In this document: one piece after another, positions 25,689-36,400 of the stretch | Numbering within the stretch: position 1 is the stretch's first letter | Layout: the number at the start of each line of letters is the position of its first letter | Source: Polyporus tsugae | Lineage: Eukaryota; Basidiomycota; Agaricomycetes; Polyporales; Polyporaceae | Direction of reading: 5' to 3' | DNA: 64,000 nt | Assembly: GCA_024305745.1 (NCBI GenBank) | Contig: JAHRBS010000004.1 | Span: 806,001-870,000, forward strand | Notes under the pieces: model-generated | Told to the model about the DNA's origin: nothing | Databases searched by the model: none | The model's input: only the letters and a program-made list of their open reading frames with translations | Made by a program: the position numbers and the translations under genes

Positions 25689-26559
25689 TCAGGCTGCTTT
25701 TGTCTTTGGGGTCGACGTCTGAGAGTCTGAGGAGGAGGGTTGCCCGAAGTAGTAGCGCGTCCGGCCGATTCCCAGGAACCATGCGATTCTGGAGAGGAGG
25801 GTGGAGCGCCGCGTGATGAATCAGTACATATATGACGGTGCCTATGCCTAATGGACGAACCTCATGCTGAGGAGGAAGATGACGAAGGTGATGTTGCCGT
25901 GCGTCATCGAGTTCCAGCGCGCGAAGTCGTACTTGAGGTCGTCAGGGAGGCCGACCCACGACCAAATGATGCTGTGGGAGTGAGGCAGGAGTCAGGGCGG
26001 GACTCTCGGGCTCAGGCGTGGTAGCGGAGGGCCTACTGGGTCACCTGCAGATAAAGTGGCTCAGCTCGGCTGCTGGGATTGGTGTGGGATTGGGTGCTGG
26101 TAGATACACTTACGTCTGCGAGCGCGAGAGCGGTAAAGCTCGCACCCATGATTCGTTCTTGGGCGACTGGGTTGTTCGGGAGCGCATCGCGGACGGCGCG
26201 GAAGACGAAGGTGGAGATCAGGCCCAGAAGCAGATAGCCTGTTCGAGAGAAGATGTGAGACGTGGTGAGCGAGTTTTCGTTTTAGCTGGGGAATTACAGT
26301 TGCCGAGTTGCCAGATGGCCATGGTGGTCCTGGCGTCAGAGAGGGCGGCTGGGACTGGCGTCCCGTCTGGAATGAGTTGATTGTGGAACCATGCCGCTCC
26401 AGGCGACAGCCATGCCATAATGGCGGGCGTCATGGTGGAAGCTATGGAGATTCAGTGAACGCGCTGGTACGACATGAAGAGGACATTACTTGGTTCGATA
26501 TGCAAGAACAGAAGTTGGTAGAACCCCGGAAGGGCTGGAAACTCGGATATGAGTGGCAT
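25689..26559 (-). CDS. DUF7704-type small membrane protein, copy A
   Basis: Minus-strand exons (5'->3'): 26559-26490, 26441-26298, 26238-26114, 26044-26037 (8 nt), 25971-25861 and 25788-25689; 185 residues. It opens with ISEFPALPGFYQLLFLHIEP, which fits my memory of the fungal DUF7704 start (aromatic-rich, then an EP motif). Hydrophobic segments follow: YLLLGLISTFVF, GASFTALALADVTHIIWSWV and NITFVIFLLSMRIAWFLGIG, so about four membrane spans. Function is unknown. The 8-nt exon GTGACCCA is required: without it the last two exons go out of frame, and with it the path reads ALADVTHIIWSW. The tail (QPSSSDSQTSTPKTKAA) is polar. Copy B has the same exon lengths. Assignment to DUF7704 is from memory. 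Confidence 0.82.
26037..26044 (-). other. 8-nt microexon, DUF7704 copy A
   Basis: On the minus strand CTGCAG precedes and GTAGGC follows the eight bases GTGACCCA. Introns of 69 and 65 nt flank it. It shifts phase by two and restores the frame between exons 3 and 5. Confidence 0.75.
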
Positions 26560-26974
26560 CTGGTTGGCAGTTAGTCAATCGCCTAGTGTAAAGATCGATT
26601 CTACACTACCTTGACGGAACGAAGCTGCTCGCCAAGGCCGACGCAGACGAATACCGTGTACACTTGGTGGGAATCGCACAAGGAGTCGTGTGCCGTGGCC
26701 GGACGACTCCTGGTGAGAAGCAGTAGCGCACGTGACTCCGGATCCAATCTAATCCTCTAGCGCGTTAGACGCTCTTCCCTCTACCTCGAACCATCGTCAC
26801 CATTCAGCAACAACACATTCAACGCGGACGACAGGAATATCCAACTCCTCAGGCTTCCTACGCTGAATCAGAGGCATTCTGGTTTAGAATGCCAACCGAC
26901 GCAGGTACTGAGAACGTAATTACGCGTCTTTCTCTCCCGCTCCGCCTGACTGACTTAGTTGAAACTTGAACACA
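26560..26974. promoter_or_regulatory. Divergent promoter between DUF7704-A and the DUF6697 gene
   Basis: A 415-base region shared by two divergent genes. It holds a CACGTG E-box at 26729-26734, about 170 bases upstream of the DUF7704 start; copy B has CACGTG at 43273-43278 at nearly the same distance. A GT-AG pair near 26905-26958 could be a 5'UTR intron of the DUF6697 gene. Confidence 0.4.
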
Positions 26975-28866
26975 ATGATGCAGCTAGCAAGTGTCACCGC
27001 AGGGGAGTACGAGATGACCATTCGATTGGAAAGGCTCCGCGTGCGGGAGGCGTTGAACGCTCGCGACGTATCGATCAACCGTCTCGCCAATGCGTGCGCG
27101 TCCGTCCGCGAGAAGGCCGCGGCACTCGAGGCTCTGCGGGAGGAGAAGGAGGCCCTTCAGCGTCGATTGGATGCCGCACTAGTCAAACAAGAGGACAGTG
27201 CGATCGGCGAAGAGGATGAGCGCAGGGCAAGAGTAGAATACAAGACCGAAGGTACAATCGACATCTGCAAGCAGCTCGCATCCTGCATGAAGACAATCGA
27301 AAACAGGCTCGCGTCGCTGAAAATCATCGATGATAGCGCTAGTGGAATGGTGGTCGTAGATGAGATCGAGAGCGATTACAAGGTAAACTGTATGCACTTG
27401 CGCCATGCTTCGGCCTGACCATCCGTCCCTAAGACAATCAAGCAGCGGCTGGAAACGACATTCGGACCGGCATTTAAAGTGCCCAATGAAGCTCTTACCG
27501 GCCCTTCGGCAATGTTCAGAGACCTCTTTCACGCACCTGTTCTCTTACCAAGTCCGTTGACTGCTCCCGGCACTCCGAAGGACCTAGACGCACCCGAATC
27601 GCCGTGGACCCCACTCGAGGGAGAGCGTACAGTCCGTCTCCTTTGTCATGAGGTCTCGCTCTCACTGACGCGTATATTGCATTCAGGTCGCGTTGCCCAC
27701 TGTGAGCACGGCCGAAAAGATCGAGGCCAGATACGCCATCCTCGCGTCGCTTCCGCTTCCGTCTGGCATCCCTGAAGACTCTCTGACCCCGATTATGATT
27801 CCCGCGCCGTATTCTCTCCACGACTTTGTAGGGACGACCTCCGGTGTGAGTCCGTTGCCTTGAGCGTCTTTCCCTGGGCTAAGTTGACCTGTTGGTAGCT
27901 TTTGCGTTCCCAGTATGTATGTTTCTCCATGTCCACGAGGCAATCATGCGCATATAGCCAGGTTGGGACACTACAGGGTCTTCCAACAGTCGACGACGAC
28001 TTGGTGCCCGGAGCGCGAAGAGCACGGGTACTTCCTGACGCCGGTGTTCAAGTGCACCACGAACCAGCGGGTGCCCACGGCGCACAGGTGGACCGTTGCC
28101 GACATCACGGGAAAGCTCGACAAGCCGACTGGTGAGTACCTGCGAGTGGTTTAGGATGGCTGGTGACTCAACTGTCATGAAGAATGCTTTTACAACAAGG
28201 ACGGAAAGTGGTACTACGCGGGGATCTACACGTCGTTCCGTCTTGACGACCTATGTCCGCAAGAGTGGGTGTGCTTGTCGCAAGAGGTACGTACCCAGTT
28301 TTATTCATGCCCTGTGCAGAGAAACTTCCTCACTGTGCTGTGCATTGCAGACATCCCAAGCCCTGATCAAGGAGACGCTTGCGGGACGAAAGAACACGTC
28401 ACCCCAGAACGTCTACGAAGCTGGCCAGCTGTACTCCGTAGGCGCTCTCAAGGTCGCCTGCATCGGCCTGCAATGCATCGGGTTCAACAACACGCTCTAC
28501 CGCAGCCTCCTTGAGCACGCCGCCATGTGTACGCAGACGGGCAAGTGGCGTCCGCAGGCTGGCGGTTTCAACACGGGACTCGGCCTTGGACCTCATGCAT
28601 CTTGGAGCGGAACCGTCAATGCGAACGTGCCTGTGACCGCCAGCGGACCTGGGAGCCCAGTGACGACGGGATCTGGACCTGGACCTGGTACACTCCCTAC
28701 TGGCGGTATGGTTTCTGGCGGACGTGTCTCGGGACCTGCGAGTGGACCTGGACCTGGATCTGGACTTGGGCTTGGGCATGGGCAGCCGCCTTCAACACAG
28801 GCTGGTGTTCGGATTCTTCACGGCCTCTCCGCGACGCCTGGTGCGCAACCTCTCGGGAAGATGTGA
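26975..28866 (+). CDS. DUF6697 domain protein with N-terminal coiled coil
   Basis: Exons 26975-27382, 27434-27631, 27687-27845, 27899-27912 (14 nt), 27962-28131, 28183-28286 and 28351-28866 give 522 residues. Residues ~15-75 are charged and heptad-like (EKAAALEALREEKEALQRRL). Residues ~215-400 match what I remember as the basidiomycete DUF6697 domain: LGHYRVFQQST, WCPEREEHGYFLTPVFKCTT, GKWYYAGIYTSFRLDDLCP and SVGALKVACIGLQCIGFNN. The last ~100 residues are Gly/Pro/Ser/Thr-rich. The biochemical role is unknown. The ATG at 26975 follows an in-frame stop just upstream and has a purine at -3. The 14-nt exon is needed to connect the phase-0 end of exon 3 to the next exon. Domain identity is from memory. 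Confidence 0.8.
27899..27912 (+). other. 14-nt microexon of the DUF6697 gene
   Basis: TTGGTAG precedes and GTATGT follows 14 bases encoding LLRS plus two bases of a Gln codon. The flanking introns are 53 and 49 nt. The spliced reading is SG|LLRSQ|LGHYRV, continuous with the conserved domain. Confidence 0.65.
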
Positions 28867-29007
28867 GACTGGTTGGGACTTCCTTGTGTTCTGGGCGGAT
28901 GTTGGCTCTCGGTTCTCGTGGAAACGGACGACGTTGACGTTACGGTGTATGAGCAGACAAGCTGGAACGATTCCCCGGGGTTTACAGCGTTGTACAAGAT
29001 TCACTGT

Positions 29008-29013
29008 AATAAA
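29008..29013 (+). terminator. AATAAA polyadenylation-like signal downstream of the DUF6697 gene
   Basis: AATAAA lies ~140 bases past the stop codon at 28866. This is seen in sequence; cleavage-site position is unknown. Confidence 0.4.
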
Positions 29014-29026
29014 TCTATGCGTTTTA

Positions 29027-30560
29027 TCACACCGCGGCATCCTTGACATCATCATCTGCTTCATGCATATACGAACCGAAAGCTGAAACCCCTCGTGTGC
29101 CATATACAGCAACTAAAAACCATCCACGGAGGTCGTCTCGCAATGCTACGCATGGGTGAAGAAACGATATCCTGAGAAGATGACCGGCCCACCAACCAAT
29201 CGCCGGAGGGATAAGCGGTAGCCCCGTCGGCTGCGAGCTACCAAAATCTCGTGGTATCCTGCAACATTTGCGAAAGTGTACAGCGACGACGCGGTCAGGC
29301 GCGATGTCGTCGCAGCTGAGTGATTGGCTGATCACGGAGCCACGCTTCGCCGCAAAGCCTACGGCGAGGTCCTTCAGACGGGAGAGCAGCACTGAGAATG
29401 GGGGGCGCGGCAGATTCAGCGTTTCGAGGAGTTTGAAGCACACGCTATTGCTGCAATGAAGGGTGAAGTGGGTGAGGTGCGGGAACGCGGGTAGGATAAT
29501 GCGGCCTTTGAACGCAATGGACATGGGTTGTGTGCGGAGCTGACAGGAGGTGTGAGACGGGAGCGTTGGTGCGGCCGAAGATCCTTTCGACCTCGGGCTG
29601 GGACGGGTTCCATTGGCCAAAGCTAGCGCTGACGCGAAGCACCGTCGGTGTATCCCTGTATAGTTGACGTCGGGCCACATTGTATGGTTACTTGGTCGAT
29701 GAGCACGACCACCAACGCGGAGCCTGGCACGAAAGGGTCTCCGTGTGCGAGCCCCGGCCCCAATCCCGATATCAACACGACTCGAGGAAGGGAAGCTCAG
29801 GAATGACAGCATCGCGGAGACCACATCCAGTTGTGACCTTATCCGCAGTCGCGCGAGCGTTGGGAAAGCACAAGAGGGAGGCCGAGAATGCGTGGCATGA
29901 AGAGCGTGTCGTCCCCCTAATGTCCAACGCCCTTAGCCTTGAGTAGGTTTGCAGTGATTGGAGGACCAGTATTTGGCCGATAGTGGCAGAAGAGACGAGC
30001 GGGGAAGCGTGAGCCGGGTGAGGTCGGGGTAGCTTTTCGGTTGACAGCGGATGAGGAGCCGTCACTCCCTTATCCGGAGTCAAGTCTTCGAGACGAGGTA
30101 TACCTGCATAAAGTGCCTGCCATAGCCACTCCAGCTGATCGCCGCCTCGAGTGGTGAGTCGGAGAGAAATGATCCGATCCACGAGTTCAATCAACTGGAG
30201 GTGGCCTCGATAGGAAATGGACGAGAGGTGTAGGGTGATATTTCTGGGAGCGGAGCGCAGGCAAGTAGAAGTTAGATAATCCTCGTTGGAGACCTCTTTG
30301 TCGTCGCTGTGTAAGGCGGAACTCGTCTCTAGCGATGGCGACGGCCCAGAATTGTGACGTGTCGAAGAGCAAGGAGCGCCACAGGCGACAGATGTAGGTG
30401 AGACGTAGACTTTTCCGGTCTTGCATGCTTCTATGAAGATCCTGGAGAGTATCTGGGAGACGGTAGAGCGTTCCGTATGGAATGAAAGGCAAGGGTGTAT
30501 CTGTGATACTCGTCTGCTTTGGCTGCGCTCCATGCACGCATATCCGGAGTGCTGAGACTT
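29027..30560 (-). pseudogene. Degenerate F-box/LRR-type gene
   Basis: Reading leftward, one frame gives an F-box start (VSQILSRIFIEACKTGK), a second frame gives its continuation (TYICRLWRSLLFDTSQFWAV), then the first frame resumes (LRSAPRNITLHLSSISYRGHLQLIELVDRIISLRL). A third frame holds an LRR-like piece (YPDLTRLTLPRSSLL) containing stops, and further pieces lie at 29.3-29.6 kb (FPHLTHFTLHCSN). The order matches basidiomycete F-box proteins, but the shifts lack room for introns, so I call it broken. F-box proteins normally recruit substrates to SCF ubiquitin ligases; this copy probably makes no full-length protein. The ends are approximate. Confidence 0.6.
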
Positions 30561-30864
30561 GCGCGATCTCGAGGAGCTCTTCTGGATGAATGCCGTCGTA
30601 TTTGGGGTTGGTGGCTTCTGGGGAAGGAATGAGGTGAAGAACGGAAGGTTCAATGGCGATTTCTTCTTGTAAGCGTCATCCGCTACTATCTGTTCCCCTC
30701 TGGCCCCTCGCTGATATGTACCTGCTTAGCTTGCATCTGGTGACGTCCGTGCTCTTCCTCCCATCGCTCGTCGCGTACCTCTCCCCCACGTCAACGACGA
30801 TCCTCCTCCGCACCTACCTCCTCAACACGCTCGCCCTCTACGTCGCGCGCGGCCGTCCCCCATC
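30559..30864 (+). pseudogene. Questin-oxidase-like (DUF4243) fragment
   Basis: Two in-frame pieces, 30559-30668 and 30730-30864, joined by a 61-nt GT-AG intron, read LRDLEELFWMNAVVFGVGGF, KNGRFNGDFFF, LHLVTSVLFLPSLVAYLSP and LALYVARGRP. This matches the C-terminal half of the questin-oxidase family as I remember it (AflY-like Baeyer-Villiger enzymes). An in-frame stop lies just upstream, and after GRP the family sequence is lost, so both ends are missing. It abuts the F-box pseudogene on the other strand. It is best read as a relic, not a gene. Confidence 0.6.
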
Positions 30865-31247
30865 TACGGCAGGCAGCGACGACAGGCCCACTGAGATATC
30901 GTTGGCGAACGGAAGTCTATACATAACGAACTCGGCCATTGTCGCGGTCAATCTGTTCTGCGATATATTCAGTGATGTGTCTTTGAGTGATAACTACTAT
31001 GAGTCGAGGGACTTACATGTATGGGAAGGTGGTGGAGTATGGTCGACGGACTGGATCACAAGATCGGGACGCTAGACGCCGCGACTATTTACATTATTCT
31101 AGCCGACTCATACTACTTGACACTAAACATACTCTTTAATCAACTCCAAACAACACCGTGCACGATGCATGGCATAGTAACAGTCTGTGCAACCAGTTTT
31201 GGGGGCAGGATGATGATGGAGAGGTTTAAGGCGCACCTCCGACATAC

Positions 31248-31541
31248 TCATAACTCGTCGGCCCTCCTCTTCACCCTCGTCCTCGGCTGATCTTGGACAT
31301 CCACTCTGAGTACACCCGAGAGCGCATTCAACGCCCCAAACACTTCGCCCTGAGCTTCGAACCAGCTTTCGCGTGGAACGCTGAGGACTTGAACGTCTTG
31401 GAGTTCCCCAACACGACCGAGGCGGGTCAAGAGAGGGTGAACAAGCAGCCCGTCAGGGCTGCTGTAGAGCGCGGACGTCGGAGAGAGTGTGACTGTGATC
31501 AGAACATTGTCTTCCATCTGCTGAGCGAAAGCAGACGTCAT
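31248..31541 (-). CDS. Small uncharacterised protein, 97 aa
   Basis: ATG at 31541 (CACACC before it) to TGA at 31248. The sequence reads MTSAFAQQMEDNVLITVTLS, then alternating hydrophobic stretches (LLVHPLLTRLGRVGELQDVQ, VFGALNALSGVLRVDVQ) and a basic end (PRTRVKRRADEL). Third codon positions are mostly C or G with few rare codons, unlike nearby shadow ORFs, so it looks coding. An in-frame stop lies ~160 bases upstream of the ATG. I do not recognise the family. It is divergent from the inositol kinase gene, with 339 bases between starts. It could also be the last exon of a longer gene. Confidence 0.45.
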   Translation of the reverse strand: MTSAFAQQMEDNVLITVTLSPTSALYSSPDGLLVHPLLTRLGRVGELQDVQVLSVPRESWFEAQGEVFGALNALSGVLRVDVQDQPRTRVKRRADEL

Positions 31542-31880
31542 GGTGTGGACGAGTCCTAGAACGAGATGGTGGTGCGGAGGCAAGAGACGAGACTGGGAAT
31601 CCGGACGGTGCAGAGCAGTGCTCGGGTACCCTCTGACGCCACACTGGTCCCATCTTGGTGCCGTCTCCCTCGAGCTCGTCTATCCTCACCCCATCTGAGG
31701 ACCACAGCGTTCAGAAGTATCGGCCCTCAAACCTGGATCAAGCGCAAGTATAGCCTTGGGCCGCCGAGAGACGGCGATGAGCACAGGACAAATGGCTCGA
31801 CCTCTTAGCATGCCGGAGCTTCTCTGGATACCATCACCTACCACCCAGCTCCGAGCTTTCCTCAGAGACCCCTCGCCATA
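31542..31880. promoter_or_regulatory. Divergent intergenic region between the small ORF and ARG82
   Basis: 339 bases between two divergent starts. No TATA box or named site stands out. Confidence 0.35.
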
Positions 31881-33082
31881 ATGTCCACCGCCGCGGAGAG
31901 CTCAAAAACAATCCCGTTCGACTCGCAGGTCGGCGGCCATCCAGGCGTACTCACGAGCGAGGACGGATCGCTGCTTATCAAACCCGCACACCCCACAGAA
32001 GTCGCCTTCTATCAGTCCGTGGTCGCAGACCCGGGCTTCACGCCCTTGCGCCCGTTCGTACCCAAGTTCTACGGCACGCTTCGCCTCGAGGGGAAGGTGG
32101 ACGAAGCCGCTGCAGACGATGCAGGAAACATCAAGATCGTGGAGGTTACCACGGAGGGCGAGAAAGATGAGTATATGCGTTTTATTTCGCCACCGTCGCG
32201 CGGGGTCTCGGAATCCTGAGGCTTACTGGCGATCGGCGGCCGCTGCACAGTCCCTAGTGCTCGAGAACCTCTCGCATACCTTTGCGAAGCCCAACATTCT
32301 TGACATCAAGCTCGGAACGGTGCTCTACGGTGACGACGCGAGTCCGGAGAAGCGCGCGCGCATGGAGAAGACCGCGCGAGAGACAACTTCCCTCGAGACA
32401 GGGGTGCGCTTAACGGGCTTTCAGGTACGTTCTGGTTGAGGTCCTTCAAGTGGCTATCCTGACACCGTGGGGGTGATAGGTGTATGATCTCGCCACAGGG
32501 AAGGCTGTTAACACGCCCAAGGCGTATGGCAAGTCAATCAAGCCCCCTGATCTCCCCGAAGGCATCGCGCGGTTCTTCCCTTTCGGTGCCGCGCCTAACG
32601 CCCCACAAGAGCCGACTACGGAAGGCGAAAGCATTGCGAAGGCTGCGACAGGGACCGGTCTGCCGCCCGATATGCTACTGCCTGTGCTCGAGTCGATGAG
32701 GGAAGACGTCGCCGAGATCCGTGCGGCACTCGCACAGGTGCACCTACGCATGGTCGGCGGGAGCCTGCTCATCATCTATGAGGCGGACTTGGAGCGCATG
32801 CGCGAAGGTCTGAAGTGGCTGGAGGAGGCCCAGGAAGAGGAAGACGACGAGGAAGAAGAAGACGACGAGGAAGAAGAAGACGAGGAAGATGACGAGAAGA
32901 TACGTGTGGGCCCGCCATACCTCGTGAAGCTCATCGACTTTGCGCACACGAAGATCGTGCCTGGGATCGGGCCCGACGAGGGAGTGCTGAAGGGTGTGGA
33001 CACAGTTTTGAGACTGTTGGATGGACGCATTGAACAGACCAAGGCTGTGCTTGCGTCGAAGGACGCTACAGCAGCGTCATGA
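31881..33082 (+). CDS. Inositol polyphosphate multikinase (Arg82/Ipk2 family)
   Basis: Exons 31881-32204, 32251-32424 and 32480-33082 give 366 residues in the model I prefer. Diagnostic motifs are the inositol-binding PxxxDxKxG (KPNILDIKLGTVLYGDDASP), an SLL-type segment (GGSLLIIYEADL) and the metal-binding IDF (YLVKLIDFAHTKIVPGIGPDEG). The family phosphorylates Ins(1,4,5)P3 to InsP5 and in yeast also supports Arg80/Mcm1 transcription. An acidic insert of about 30 residues (EEEDDEEEEDDEEEEDEEDD) interrupts the C-lobe. The exon 1/2 junction is uncertain: the best-looking donor GTATAT at 32171 leaves the wrong phase for both downstream acceptors, so I use a weaker donor at 32205 that keeps the frame. 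The gene is convergent with the intersectin gene. Confidence 0.88.
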
Positions 33083-33462
33083 CAAGGGCTTGGTAGGACG
33101 GAGAGCCTCGCAGAATAGACATCATCCACGTATTGTAAGCAGTAATACATTTTATGTACATGTCACTGATTTAAACCAGAACTGCCAGTGGGACATGTTG
33201 CCACTACTCTGCATTGAGCAACTATCCTTGCGGCTGGTGGGAAGAAAGTCAGGGATGGGGACAACGGGGATTTTACAGCCTCCTCCCATCGTCATGTTAC
33301 CACGCGTATGGCCAGGCTTCCCAAGTACACACATGTCGGAGAGTCTTGGATAGAAAAAAGTAGATATCCTGTATATAAGTCCGTACCATATGTAGTATAC
33401 AAGAGTCAGCAATAGTCCATAGAATGAAGTCCGTGGTCATAAGGGACAATGCCGACGTAGGA
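33083..33462. other. Convergent 3' intergenic region
   Basis: 380 bases between the stop codons of ARG82 (+) and the intersectin gene (-), AT-richer than the neighbouring exons. It serves as 3'UTR space for both; no ORF. Confidence 0.5.
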
Positions 33463-36400
33463 TTAACCTTTGGAGCGTCTGGTGGCACGACGTTGTGCTT
33501 CGTGACATCGCTTGCTAGCACTCTGGATGGCCTGCATCCAAACCTGACAGTCGCGTGCCGACGACGCGCGGAGAGAGATGGTGTCACCACCACGAGGATA
33601 TGCCACGGCTACTTGGAACGTGAGATCGTCTACGGAAATTGTCAGCGATAGCCTGGACACAGACAATGATATCGACGGACCCCGTATAAGCCCCGACGCT
33701 TCGCGGACTTCTACTTCGGGTAGGGACAAAGGCTGAACAAAAAAGATGGTTTCAGACCGTCCGCAATGTGTCAATCTCTAAGACGTACCATGCGGTATAA
33801 AGACTTAGTAGTATCTTCAGTAAGCACCAGAATGTCACTGCACAAGAAGGCCCGTAGCTTGCGTCCGCTCTTCGCCTTCGTGAGGACGCCCTCTTTCAAG
33901 AGCTTCCTCTGGCCAACGTATCTCGTCGGGGCGGTAAGATCAAGACGTCTGTTCATCATCAGGAGTTGGAAGGCACACGTCTGAGGGAGACTACGGGACG
34001 TACCCTTGGCCAACCCAGAGGTCCTTGGATATCTCTCGGAGACGTTCCTTGCCTTCCTGATCGCGAATGGTCTCGTTGATGTGCTCAAGAACCTTCTCTG
34101 CCATCCGCTGTGCTTGCTCGATGCTGCTACGATCCTCGCTAGGCTCTGTGTAATGTATGATCTACGGGGTATCAGCGAGTCACCATCCGGCGCCTCAGGG
34201 AGCTTCGACCCACCTGTTTAAACAAGAGCGGATACCGAGTGATCCGCTGCACTATCGATGACCTCAATTGATGATCATGGACTATACGAAACAAAATAAA
34301 CATACTTGGGGCAAGCAAATAACTAGACAGATCGAGACTTCGTGCCGTAGGATCGTCTCGCAAGCGCTGTGGCGGGGTCAGAATCTATGAGGGGCGAGTA
34401 GGAAAGCGACAAACCTGAAGAGCGGCTCCAAGTTCTGGGTTTGACTGGCGTAGGGTTTGCAAAACTTTAATAGCGCTAGCATGATTCACACAATACTCCT
34501 GAAGGATTTCGTTAGCAAAGGAAGCAGATGCTGTTGAAGTGTAGAAACCGACCATGTACACCCCCATATTCGCCATGTTCGTCAAAAGGATATCTCCAAT
34601 CCTATCAATATACAGTCGGCAGTCCTTCTGTCGCTCTTCCAGAGAGCTCAAGAAGGTCTGCAGTAATCAACATGGTGTGTGCAATCGTAGTAGACGAGAT
34701 ACATACCGTGTTCATAAGAAGGATATCTTCCACGTTCGCGAACACGACAGTCCTCGCCTTCTGGTCCAAGATGGAGAAGACATTGGCGTAGAAATGCTGT
34801 ATAGCGCAGGCTAAGTATTCGTTCTTTAGCGGATTGCGCACCGAACATACCTCGACAATCAGCTGAAGATCCCGGACATACGCCGCTTCCGTAGCGATGA
34901 GCTCGAAAATGGCCTGCGAGTTTCCCCACCACAAATCGTTAACGAACCGCGCTGACTCGCGGATTGTGATAACAAACACACCTCTTGACGACGGCGTTCC
35001 CCAGAGGGAATCTCCTCCAGCGCCGACTTGTCCACCAGACTAGCCCAAGACTACCGGTACCCCGATGACACACGGTCAGCAACCTTACGCTCACACCGAT
35101 GGGAATGCAACATGATACACTACTCACCGAACCGAACGCGGCGTCCGCCTCCAATGAGGGCCACTGCTCCCCCTGCAAGATAGGGCCCGAGATGACCAGT
35201 CTCGCAGGCGCCTCCGCAGGGCCGTCGTTCCCAGGCGTCCTCGACCGGAAGAATTGCAAGAAGGACGACGTGTGTAAACGGGGCTCCCCCGAATCGGACG
35301 TCGTTGGCGTGAGCGTAGGCGTAGGCTGGCTCGCCGTGGACGTGCTGCTCTCGACGGACGCGATCGAGAGCCGGTTCATCGCGAGGTTGCTCTGCCGGTA
35401 CGCCTCATAACGCTCGTACGCGTCGTCTAGTCGGAACGACGGATTGCGCGAGTCTGCGCTGGGCAGCAGGGGAAGCTCCTTCGTCGGGGATGGGGACGGG
35501 GTAATCTTCGACCGCTCAGGCACTGCTGGGGCAGGCCGTCGCCGGTGATGCCTGACCCGTACCGGACGTGGAGGTGGACGGTGGTGATCCTCCTTAATGA
35601 TCAGTCCGGCAGCCTCGAGCACTCGCTGACGTTCTGCTTCCCGAGCTTGCCGTTCCTGGCGTCGAGCCTCTTCGCTCTGCTCTCCCTCATTGTCAGACTC
35701 ATCCGACTCCGATTCGCTCGCAGTCACGTAGTCAGGCTCCGAATCATCTTCACTGTTATCGTCACTGCTCGACTCATCGGAATCGATCTCGCGGACCGGC
35801 TCAGACAGGGTGGACGTGGAAGGCTCTGTGGGTCTGGAACTTGTTGCGTCCACAGGCTTCGGAAGCTCGGTGGGCTCTGGGGTAGGCGCAGTCACTTTCA
35901 GAAGTGCTATGTGTGTGCGACGACGTTCGATTGAGAGTTTGTAATCGTCCGAGATTAAGTCGAGATACATGCAAAGAAAAACGAGATACTTCAGCCTGCC
36001 GGCAACGTAAACAATAGGATCGGGACGAGCAGAATGAGCGACTAACCATCTGCGAGCGCGAGGTACGCAGCGGGTACGATGAACACAATCCCGCCCTGCT
36101 CTGCCTTCCACCAATCCACATCTGATCTCTCGACGATCGTCAACCGGTCACCTTCTGCAAATGGCAATTCATCTGCGTTGCTGCCAGCGTAGTCATAGAG
36201 GGCCTGGGCGATGACTGAAAACGTTTCCTTAAGCTCACGTCATGTCAAGCGAGGTTTGGAGAATTCACTTACCTGGCGTAACTTGTTCGACATATGTTTT
36301 GGGGAAAAATCCAGTCTTGCCATCCCGCACAGCGGTACCATGCCACCAGTCACCACCGGTCTTGGATGGGTGGGCGGTCAGAATGATGTTCTCGCCGAAG

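Larger units (their letters stand above)
24424..26760 (-). repeat. Segmental duplication, copy A (partner 41017-43305)
   Basis: About 2.3 kb in direct orientation with 41017-43305. Homology covers ~1.2 kb downstream of the DUF7704 gene, the whole gene and ~200 bases of promoter. Similarity is highest in exons 1-3 and intron 1, where only scattered single-base changes are visible, and lower with indels in the downstream flank. The two copies are ~16.5 kb apart, separated by unrelated genes. Confidence 0.85.
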
